A stretch of DNA of 64,000 nucleotides from Callorhinus ursinus (lineage: Eukaryota > Chordata > Mammalia > Carnivora > Otariidae). The stretch is taken from assembly GCF_003265705.1 (NCBI RefSeq), contig NW_020312849.1, positions 840,824-904,823 of the forward strand, read 5' to 3'. Below, piece after piece: positions 56,901-64,000 of this stretch (within the stretch, counting starts at the first letter, position 1; each line of letters starts with the position of its first letter). A model generated the notes under the pieces. The model saw nothing but the letters and a program-made list of their open reading frames with translations, searched no databases and was not told the origin of the DNA. Made by a program: the position numbers and the translations under genes.

Positions 56901-59900
56901 TTGCCCTTAGCTCAAAATAATCCTTGGGGCACCTGGGTGGCTCAGTCGTTAAGCGTCTGCCTTTGGCTCAGGTCATGATCCCAGGGTCCTGGGATCAAGC
57001 CCCACATCGGGCTCCCTGTTCCGCGGGAAGCCTGCTTCTCCCTCTCCCACGCCCCCTGCTTGTGTTCCCTCTCTCGCTGTGTCTCTCTCTGTCAAATAAA
57101 TAAATCTTTAAAAAAAACCGAAAAAACAAAATAATCCTTATGCCAGAGTGGCATATTTTGGTTTGGCATATTGTGAGTGCCTTCCAGGGACACGTAACAT
57201 TTGCATGGCCCCCAGGTGATGTCATATGCATAATGGCAGCTGTGCCACAGGGACTCCGGACATTTCCTGGTTGCCTTCTGTGCACCAGCTACCATGTGAG
57301 ATGCCTTACGCCTGTAATCTCATGAAATCACTTAAACACAGAAGCTGCGCATTATTTGTATCCTCATTTTAGAAATGAGGAAATTTGGGCTCAGAGACTT
57401 TCCGTGATTTGCCTAAGGTCACACACTAAGAAATAGAAGTGAGATTTGAACCTATACCTGTTTACATGCCAACCCTAAGCACTCAACCGCTGTACCACGC
57501 AGGCCATGAGACCATAGCATAATCCTGTGGTTATCGTGTAATTCCGTCCTACCATTTCCAGAGATTTGATGTAGGGCAAGTTATTTCACCTGATGATTTT
57601 CTCATCAGTAGGAGTACTTATGGGGTGTTTAGAAGATTCAGTGAAAGAAGGAACACAATATATCCTGTACAATCTATAGCAAATGGCCGGGGTACAAGAA
57701 ATATAGTCTTTCTTCCTTTCTTGCTTTCCTTCTTCTTAATTATTGAAATAGCTTGAATTATTTCCCCAGGGTATTGATTTGTCTTTATATTGGTCTGGAC
57801 TGAAGGTTGTATGGAGCCCAGATACCCAGTACATTTGCTATGGTGAACTGTGAGTTCTCATAGACCTTCATATGAGTTTGACATTGTGCAATGGGCCCTC
57901 AGAAATACTTTTTTTTTTTTAAAGATTTTATTTATTTATTTGACAGAGAGAGCGAGAGAGCACAAGCAGGGGGAGTAGTAGAAGGAGAGGGAGAAGCAGG
58001 CTCCCTGCCGAACAGGGAGCCCGATGCTAGGCTCGATCCCAAGACCTGAGCCCAAGGCAGGCGCTTAAACATCTGAGCCACCCAGATGCCCCAGAAATAC
58101 TTTTCAGTGGTAGAAATAACTTTAGAAGAGTTAAAAAAGAAAAATCAGTTATAATAAACATAAAAATCTGAGCTATGTTAGCATTTTTCTGGGTAAACAA
58201 TGAAGCATTAGAAGATCTTGATTTTGGGGCGCCTGGGTGGCTCAGTTGGTTAGGCGACTGCCTTCGGCTTGGGTCATGATCCTGAAGTCCCGGGATCGAG
58301 TCCCGCATCAGGCTCCCTGCTCATCAGGGAGTCTGCTTCTCCCTCTGACCCTCTTCCCTCTCGTGCTCTCTATCTCTCATTCTCGCTCTCTCAAATGAAT
58401 AAATAAAATCTTTAAAAAAAAAGATCTTGATTTTTGACCTCATGTAAATTATCCATCTCTGGTCAAATTCAACATAAAATGTTGATGGTGTTTTACTCCC
58501 ATAGAGTCATTCCACAAATATTTTTTAAGTGCCTATGTTTCCAGCAAAGAAGATAAAGCAGTGAACAAACCTAAGATTCAGTTTTCATGGAGCTTATATT
58601 CTGGGGGGTGTGTAGGGGAAGTGAGCCTTAAATACATAGACAAATAATTATGTCATATAACAGAGGTAAGGGTATGAAGAAAAGTAAGGCCAGGTAAGGG
58701 GATGGGATCAAGTACTTGAGTGGAGGAAAGGAATCTTTCTCTTTTATAAAGGATGTTAGGGAAACTGTTATAAGGTGCGCAGAGACCAAAAGAAGGGAGG
58801 AAGGGGGACATAATGCTAAGGCCATGGTCCAGAGGTATGATCTAGATGCAAAGGCCATTAATGAGGTAGCAGCATGCTCAGCAGTATGCTTAGGAACAGC
58901 AGGGTCCCTGGAAAGGTCTGAACAAGGGGGAGATAAGTTCTGAGACGTGTCATGGAGAATCCTGGTGACCTGGGGCTTGTGAGCGTTGGTGAGAATTGGC
59001 CTTTTATTGAGTAAGATAGCAAATTCCTAAAGGGTTCAGTCTGACTCATTTTTTTTAAAAGAACACTCTGGCTGCTCTTTGGAAAACAGACAAAGATGGA
59101 CTCTGGGAGCCCAGTGAGGGGCTATTGTAAACTTCCAGGAGAAAAATGATGGTGGCTTGGTGGCTAAGGTGGTAACAGTGGAGAGGTGAGAAGTGGTCAG
59201 ATCCCAGACATATTTTAAAGATAGAGACTTCAGGATTTGCTAGGCTGAAGGGTGTAAGAGAAAGAAGGGAGTCAAGGATGACTCCAAGATTTCTGGTCTG
59301 AGCAGCTGGAAGAACAGAGTTGCCCTTAACTGGAGGGAGAAGAGGAGTGGATGTTGTTGGAAGGGACTTTTGAAGGTGTTCTTGACCATCCTCCTTGCTT
59401 TTAGTCAGAATACTCTAACCTCCTTTATCCCTATTTTAGTTATTAATGATTTTTAAAATGAGGGTGGTAGTTTCTACTTGAATTTGGTGTTCCAATGTGT
59501 TTGTAATTCTCAATTTCTCTGCTTTATTTTTATAGATGGCCAGCTGTTTTCATGGGGAAGTAACAGCCATGGGCAGCTGGGCCTGGGGAAGAAGCTCCCC
59601 TCCCAAGCCAGCCCGCAGAGGGTGAGGTCCCTGGACGGCATCCCCCTCGCTCAGGTGGCTGCAGGCGGGGCCCACAGCTTCGCCCTCTCTCTCTCTGGGG
59701 CTTCATTTGGCTGGGGAAACAACAATGCAGGGCAGCTGGCCCTCCAAAAGAATAATGTCCCAGGTAACGAGATAGTCTTCTTCTTGCAGTAAATCATTCT
59801 TTCTCTCCAGTTGGAAGACCAACTCTGCAAAGAGGATTCTCGACGATTAGAGCAGTGATTCCCAAACTTTGTGACACATTAGAATCACCTGGGGAGCCAT

Positions 59901-62900
59901 CTTAATTTTTGATTGCCACTATAATATATTACCACAAACTTGTGACTTAAAACAACATAAATTTGGGCACCTGGGTGGCTCAGCTGGTTAAGCGACTGCC
60001 TTCGGCTCAGGTCATGATCCCGGGGTCCTGGGATCGAGTCCCACATCGGGCTCCCGGCTCAGCGGGGAGCCTGCTTCTCCCTCTGACCTTCTCCCCTCTC
60101 ATGCTGTTTCTCTCTTGCTCGCTCTCTAATAAATAAATAAAATCTTTAAAAAAAAATAAAACAACATAAATTTATTATCTTACAGTTCTGGTGGTCAGAA
60201 GTTTGATTCAGTTCTCACGGGGCTAAAATCAAGGTATCAGTAGGGTTGTGTTCCTTTCTGGAGGCTTCAGGGCAGCCAGGTAGGGGATGGGGATGGGCAT
60301 TGCACCATTTTCTTGTCTTTTCCCCCTTTTAGAGTCCACCTGATTCCTTGACTCATAGCCCCCTTCTTCAAAGCCAGCAATGGCTGGTGAAGTCTTCCTC
60401 AGGTCACATTACTCTGACAGTGATTCTTCTGTTAAAGAACCTTTGTAATTACATTGGGCCCACCCAGATAATCCAGGCTAACCTCCTTATTTTATTTTAT
60501 TTTTTATTTTTTTTAAGATTTTATTTATTTGAGAGAGAGCAAGCGTGAAGGAGCACAAGCAGTGGGGGAGGGGTAGAGTGAGAGGGAGAAGAAGACTCCC
60601 CGCTGAGCAAGGAGCCCGACCTGGGGCTCCATCCAAGGACCCCGGCACCAAGACCTGAGCCAAAGACAGATACTTAACTGACTGAGCCACCCAGGTGCCC
60701 CTAACCTCCTTATTTTAAGGTCAACAGATTAGCAACTGTAATTCTATCTGCTTCATTAACTCCTCTTTGCTGAGTAACCTAACATATCCACAGCCTCTGA
60801 GGAAGGACACGGACAACTTTGAAGCCCCGTATTTTGTCTGCCATAAGAGCATTTAAAAATCCCAGCGCCCAAGTTAGACCCCATACCAAGTAAATCAGGA
60901 TGTCTGGGGTTGGAAGCCAGGCATCAGTCTTTATTAAAGGTTCCACAGATTATTCCGTTGTGCAGCCAAGCTTGCACATTGGATCAGAAGATGCTAACAG
61001 GAGAAACAACCAGTTCGTCTGATAATCCTTAAACAAACTCACTGCGAAATCTTCCCCATGAGCCCATGAGCCCTATCCCTCCTCCCTCCTCTGTTCAGTG
61101 CTTACAGTACTGGCTAACAGATACTCAGCCAGTACTTACATCTCATTTCGTTTAACTCTGTCAACATGAAGTAAGTCCTCTTATTTTCTCAATTATTATT
61201 GCATGCTTGCAGAACACCTACTATGTGACAGAAATGAATATAACATAATGGCAATATTATTGGGAATAAAGGTCTTAAACCTTAGCTTTCTAGGAGAATA
61301 GCCTTAGGCATTCCAGAAGATTAAATAGTTTTCAGAGATAGATGCTAAAAGACTGTTTTTCTTTCTTTTCCAAAGCAGGGCCTTCCCTCTGTTTATAATA
61401 CTTCTGAGTGCTCATTTTAAAAATTATGTTAACGAGTTATAAGATGATAAAAATATTAAAAGATGTGAAAACTCATGAAATCTGAGTCTTATACTCTAGA
61501 GATTCTTTCTTTCAGTACTGCAAAGCTCCAAGCCTCGTTCAATTGGTGCGCTGAAGAATCTAGGTGTGATTTATATCAGCTGTGGTTATGAGCATACTGC
61601 GGTGCTTACCCAGGTAATTTAAAATGTTTTGCTATTTTTTTTTGAATTCCTGAGAAATGTTACCACAATGTACATGTACTGACTGTTGTTGAAAGCAATA
61701 TGTGTATCAGTATCTCAACATATCCATTCAATATACAAATATCTAAAGAGGAGAAATTAACCAAATATAAACCATGAAATTTTTTTTAAAGGATTTTTTT
61801 TTGTTAAGATTTTATTTATTTATTTGACAGAGAGAGAGAGACACAGCGAGAGAGGGAACACAAGCAGGGGGAGTGGGAGAGGGAGAAGCAGGCTTCCCAC
61901 CGAGCAGGGAGCCCACTGCGGGGCTTGATGTGGGGCTCGATCCCAGGATCCTGGGATCATGACCTGAGCCGAAGGCAGACACTTTAACGACTGAGCCACC
62001 CAGGCGCCCGTATAAACCATGAAATTTTCAAGATCTTATAACAGAAGCTAATTTCAGCTTTAAGAAATATATTTAGATACCCACTAAATTAGATTAACGG
62101 GGTGCCTGTTTGGCTCATTTGGTAGAGCATGCAACTCTTGATCTTGGGGTTGTAAATTTGAGCCCCACGTTGGGTGTATAGATTGCTTAAAAAGAAAATC
62201 TTAAAAAAAATTTAAAAAAACGATTAATATAGGAGTTAATCCTTTTAGCAATTATTCATTCATAATGTAGTTATACAGATGAAAATTAATGTAGAAGCAA
62301 CCAAGTAACTTTTACAGGTTTCAATAACCCAAATTATAGACTAGAACCTACTTTGTTCCATTTCTTGCTTGGCATAATTACAAGCCCGCTTTGTAAATGT
62401 TTGCCTCCTCTTCTTGTACTGGCCAAATAGTATGTTCCAGTGGGATGGATTCTCTCCATAGCCATAAGGAATAGACTTGAAAACTATTTGTGTGGAAAAA
62501 AAAAAAAAGAAGAAAGAAAACTATTTGTGTGGTTGAAATGTTTATTTAAAAACTAAATGAATCGGGCGCCTGGGTGGCTCAGATGGTTGAGCGTCTGCCT
62601 TCGGCTCAGGTCGTGGTCCGAGGGTCCTGGGATCGAGTCCCGCATCGGGCTCCCTGCTCGGCGGGGAGTCTGCTTCTCCCTCTCCCCCTGCTTGTTCTCT
62701 CTCTGTCTCTCTCGCAAATGAATAAATAAAACCTTTAAAAAAAATAAAAACTAAATGAATCACTGACCTCTATCTCTGAAACAAATACATTATATGTTAA
62801 TTAATTAAATTTAAATAAAAAACATTCATATAAGCTAAAAAGCGAATAAAAACTAAATATCTAAAGTAATTTGCATTATTTATTTTTTATTAGAGAGTGT

Positions 62901-64000
62901 GCATGTACATGAGTGGGGGGGCGGGGGGCAGGGGCGGCAGGAGAAGTAGAGAGAGAATCCCAAGGACACCTCGCCTGCTCCCCCACTCACACGCACTCTA
63001 TCTCTCTCTAAAAAAGAATCTTTTGAAAAAAGATTATTTTCAGAGATCACAAAGAAATAAAGCAACCAGCTACTGAAATGTTAGTGTTACTCTTGAACCA
63101 ATTAATTTGTCCATCCATTCATTCTACAATGAATGCCAACGGTTTTTCACATTTAATGAGTTAACCCTTACATTTATTACTAGAAATAATAAATATAAGA
63201 CCCCTCCCCTTTATATAGAGCTTATATTTCACATAGTGCTGTCATACAATTCTCTGATGATACTTAATCTTTAAGTTTTTAGTTACTTTTTAAAATCTGA
63301 AATTAATCTGATTCTGTCTTTTTCAAACAGACCGGGAAAGTGTTCACGTTTGGAGGCAATAGCTATGGACAGCTGGGACACAGCCCCACTGCTGAGAAGG
63401 AAGGTCCACAACTCATGGAAGGAATTGATGGCCTAGTTTCACAGATAGATTGTGGAAGGTAAGGGGCTAGTTTTTTGTTTTTAGTGTGAGTAGAAAGTGT
63501 TATATTTTATTACCTTGAAATGATTCCTCAGGGCAACCCTCTCAGGTCCCCCCTTCCGGAGCTTTGTACTATGGTTCAGTAAACTTGGCTGTTCATCAGA
63601 AAAAAAAAAAAAGACTCCTCAGCAATGTTATCAAACCTTAAAACCCAAAATATGTGACTACTCCTTTTATAGATCATTTTCCTTTCTGAAAATTTACTTC
63701 TTTCAAATATAGTTTAAGTTTTCTATTTTTTCTAATTTATTCCAGACATTTCATTTATTTAATAAGAATTTATTAGAAGTCTACTGTGTATAGACCACCT
63801 TACTAGGTGCTGGGGGTTGGGAGGAGGGTTTAAAATGAAAATAGAGGTGGGGCACCTGGGTGGCTCAGTAGGTTAAGCGTCTGCCTTCAGCTCGGGTCAT
63901 GATCTCAGGGTCCTGGGATTGAGCCCCACATCAGGCTCCCTGCTCAGCAGGGAGTTTGCTTCTCCCTCTCCCTCTGTCTACCACTCTGCCTACTTGTGCT
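50644..64000 (+). CDS. HERC6: HERC6, 5' part (exons 1-6; continues past window)
   Basis: HERC6 is a HECT-type E3 ligase with an N-terminal RCC1-like beta-propeller and is interferon-induced; its mouse homologue is the main ISG15 ligase (established knowledge). Six exons can be read: 50644-50842, 52963-53122, 55831-55907, 59536-59763, 61516-61613 and 63331-63458. All introns are GT-AG and phases agree (1, 2, 1, 1, 0, 2), giving one frame of 296 full codons plus 2 bases. The product shows RCC1-type repeats ([73 protein letters not shown]). It follows human HERC6 closely from memory, notably [21 protein letters not shown] and GLVSQIDCG, which favours HERC6 over its neighbour HERC5. No stop or frameshift is seen, so the gene looks functional. 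The spacer and HECT domains lie to the right of the window. Introns carry LTR and SINE insertions. Confidence 0.95.
50963..50974 (-). promoter_or_regulatory. ISRE-like motif 1
   Basis: AGTTTCGTTTTC fits the interferon-stimulated response element consensus AGTTTCNNTTTC, bound by ISGF3/IRF factors. It lies about 120 bases past the end of HERC6 exon 1. Confidence 0.6.
50989..51000 (-). promoter_or_regulatory. ISRE-like motif 2
   Basis: GTTTCGGTTTCC contains the TTTCNNTTTC core of an ISRE/IRF element. It is 14 bases from motif 1. Confidence 0.55.
51011..51022 (+). promoter_or_regulatory. ISRE-like motif 3
   Basis: AAAAGCGAAACT differs from GAAANNGAAACT at the first base only. It lies on the opposite strand to motifs 1 and 2, in the same 60-base cluster. 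Confidence 0.5.
51640..52150 (-). repeat. ERV1-type LTR in HERC6 intron 1
   Basis: Runs from GAGGAAAAATTTCTCCTCTA to CAAAGTGGCATATTTTGGGG. Shares most segments in the same order with 56375-57180. Its polyadenylation-like signal reads on the minus strand, antisense to HERC6. Confidence 0.55.
52963..53122 (+). CDS. HERC6: HERC6 exon 2
   Basis: Acceptor TTCTTCCTGAAG|AACCG and donor CCTAG|GTAAGT. It encodes [20 protein letters not shown] followed by [20 protein letters not shown] and [13 protein letters not shown]. This is an RCC1 blade with the typical SCGxxHS and WGxxxxGQLG motifs. Length is 160 bases; entry phase 1, exit phase 2. Confidence 0.95.
53496..53688 (-). mobile_element. SINEC type B in HERC6 intron 2
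   Basis: GATTTTTTTATTTATTTGAC ... GAGCCACCCAGGTGCCCC. AATAAATATT lies on both sides. Confidence 0.92.
53730..53946 (+). mobile_element. SINEC in HERC6 intron 2
   Basis: GCGCCTGGGTGGCTCAGTCC head, inverted relative to the SINE about 40 bases upstream. Confidence 0.92.
53950..54400 (+). repeat. ERV1-type LTR in HERC6 intron 2
   Basis: CTCCTGTTAATCTGTCTATT and GTCAGTTAATTTGCATGTCC are typical of the R-U5 end of class I LTRs. It is in sense orientation relative to HERC6, unlike the two other intronic copies. Confidence 0.5.
54450..54653 (-). mobile_element. SINEC type B in HERC6 intron 2
   Basis: CATGTTTAAGAA before and CATGTTTAAAAG after. Confidence 0.92.
55181..55392 (+). mobile_element. SINEC type A in HERC6 intron 2
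   Basis: TSD AAAAATAGTTTGAGGG at 55165-55180 and 55393-55408. It contains a 17-base tandem duplication of CCCGGGATCGAGTCCCG-type sequence at about 55243-55272. Confidence 0.94.
55831..55907 (+). CDS. HERC6: HERC6 exon 3
   Basis: Acceptor TTTTATTACAG|GAAG and donor AGAAG|GTAAAA. The 77-base exon encodes (R)[20 protein letters not shown] then LALSE. It is too short to stand out as an open frame, but it continues the exon 2 frame and ends in the phase that exon 4 needs. Confidence 0.93.
56682..56729 (+). mobile_element. Very short L1 3' end (about 48 bases) with TSD
   Basis: GGTATGGTGATAACATAACA ... AAAATTTTAAAAAAA is the last part of the carnivore L1 3' UTR plus tail. It is bounded by GGATTATCTGTGA (56669-56681) and AGGTTATCTGTGA (56730-56742). 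It sits inside an LTR in HERC6 intron 3. Confidence 0.8.
56926..57126 (+). mobile_element. SINEC type B in HERC6 intron 3
   Basis: TSD CAAAATAATCCTT at 56913-56925 and 57127-57139. Confidence 0.94.
57300..57510 (+). repeat. MIR in HERC6 intron 3
   Basis: ATCCTCATTTTAGAAATGAG, GATTTGCCTAAGGTCACACA and AAGCACTCAACCGCTGTACC give a long, well-preserved MIR. Confidence 0.8.
57913..58091 (-). mobile_element. SINEC in HERC6 intron 3
   Basis: TSD CAGAAATACTTTT at 57900-57912 and 58092-58104. Confidence 0.94.
58226..58420 (+). mobile_element. SINEC type A in HERC6 intron 3
   Basis: TSD AAGATCTTGATTTT at 58212-58225 and 58421-58434. Confidence 0.94.
59536..59763 (+). CDS. HERC6: HERC6 exon 4
   Basis: Acceptor TTTTATAG|ATGGCC and donor CCCAG|GTAACG. 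Its 228 bases encode (D)[60 protein letters not shown] and [15 protein letters not shown]. This exon spans parts of two RCC1 repeats and is the clearest match to HERC6. Confidence 0.95.
59965..60157 (+). mobile_element. SINEC in HERC6 intron 4
   Basis: TSD AAAACAACATAAATTT at 59949-59964 and 60158-60173. Confidence 0.94.
60495..60700 (-). mobile_element. SINEC in HERC6 intron 4
   Basis: TSD CTAACCTCCTTATTTTA at 60478-60494 and 60701-60717. Confidence 0.94.
61516..61613 (+). CDS. HERC6: HERC6 exon 5
   Basis: Acceptor CTTTCTTTCAG|TACTG and donor CCCAG|GTAATT. It encodes (V)[19 protein letters not shown] then [13 protein letters not shown]. Length 98 bases, phase 1 to phase 0. The SCGxEHT motif marks another RCC1 blade. 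Confidence 0.93.
61784..62010 (-). mobile_element. SINEC type B in HERC6 intron 5
   Basis: Perfect 18-base TSD TATAAACCATGAAATTTT at 61766-61783 and 62011-62028. Confidence 0.94.
62098..62210 (+). mobile_element. Short tRNA-Lys-like SINE in HERC6 intron 5
   Basis: TTTGGTAGAGCATGCAACTC, TTGATCTTGGGGTTGTAAAT and CCACGTTGGGTGTATAGATT. Confidence 0.83.
62496..62515 (+). mobile_element. Poly(A)-only insertion with perfect TSD
   Basis: A 20-base A-rich tract lies between two exact copies of GAAAACTATTTGTGTGG (62479-62495 and 62516-62532). No other inserted sequence is present. Confidence 0.75.
62564..62745 (+). mobile_element. SINEC in HERC6 intron 5
   Basis: TSD AAAAACTAAATGAATC at 62548-62563 and 62746-62761, at the edge of an L1 fragment. 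Confidence 0.94.
62758..62825 (+). mobile_element. L1 3' end fragment
   Basis: GAATCACTGACCTCTATCTC ... TTAAATAAAAAAC matches the end of the L1 at 10680-12622. It lies in HERC6 intron 5. Confidence 0.75.
63331..63458 (+). CDS. HERC6: HERC6 exon 6
   Basis: Acceptor TTTTTCAAACAG|ACCGG and donor GGAAG|GTAAGG. It encodes [20 protein letters not shown] followed by [20 protein letters not shown] and CG plus two bases of the next codon. It is the last exon in the window; the propeller, spacer and HECT domain continue downstream. Confidence 0.93.
63850..64000 (+). mobile_element. SINEC type B, cut by the window end
   Basis: GGGGCACCTGGGTGGCTCAG head; the body runs off the right edge. In HERC6 intron 6. 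Confidence 0.9.

Larger units (their letters stand above)
56375..57180 (-). repeat. ERV1-type LTR in HERC6 intron 3
   Basis: Parallel to 51640-52150 (TTTATTAATATTTTAGTGCA, GGATGATCGATTGTAGGGAA, GTGGCATATTTTGG). It carries the tiny L1 at 56682 and a SINE at 56926. Confidence 0.55.
59910..60830 (-). repeat. MaLR-type LTR, minus strand, split by two SINEs
   Basis: ATTACCACAAACTTGTGACT, ATTTATTATCTTACAGTTCT and CCTTTGTAATTACATTGGGC read as the reverse complement of an MST-like LTR. SINEs at 59965-60157 and 60495-60700 break it. In HERC6 intron 4. Confidence 0.5.

Noticed and set aside
50644..63458. Assignment to HERC5 instead of HERC6
   Set aside because: Signature residues ([46 protein letters not shown]) agree with HERC6 as I know it; HERC5 has a different N-terminus.

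Overview
The window is nuclear DNA of a carnivoran mammal. It is packed with tRNA-Lys-derived SINEs (SINEC/CAN type), which are diagnostic of Carnivora. The two abundant SINE forms look arctoid (bear, seal or mustelid-like) rather than cat-like; that narrower call is an inference from memory of such genomes. In the entries, 'type A' SINEs read ...GCGACTGCC...GGAGTCCCGGGATCGAGTCCC, and 'type B' read ...GCGTCTGCC...CAGGGTCCTGGGATCGAGCCCC. A third, shorter class of about 110 bp stays close to a tRNA-Lys gene.

Layout. Bases 1 to about 50,500 hold no intact multi-exon gene. They contain L1 pieces (2272-4170 minus, 10680-12622 plus, 48300-49290 minus), several groups of endogenous-retrovirus-type LTRs, MIR/L2 relics, and about 80 SINEs, most bounded by target-site duplications (TSDs) that can be read directly. 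Three processed retrocopies of cellular genes lie here: a decayed VDAC1 copy broken by four SINEs (15396-18027, plus), an intact-ORF RPL12 copy (19900-20533, plus), and an ENTR1/SDCCAG3 copy (24539-26781, minus) with frameshifts, a stop, and an unusual first-exon extension.

From 50644 to the right edge runs the 5' part of HERC6, an interferon-induced HECT E3 ligase, on the plus strand. Exon 1 lies in a CpG-rich promoter. Five more exons (52963-53122, 55831-55907, 59536-59763, 61516-61613, 63331-63458) have consensus splice sites and compatible phases, and together encode about 296 residues of the RCC1-like domain. The rest of the gene, including the HECT domain, lies beyond the window. Just downstream of exon 1 are three ISRE-like motifs within about 60 bp, which fits interferon control.

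I found no new protein system. The most informative signals are the ISRE cluster, the intact RPL12 copy, the ENTR1 alternative-transcript copy, repeated use of one SINE target site (three cases), a poly(A)-only insertion with a perfect TSD, a tiny L1 insertion, a 29-base G run, and a 10-N assembly gap flanked by identical 25-mers.
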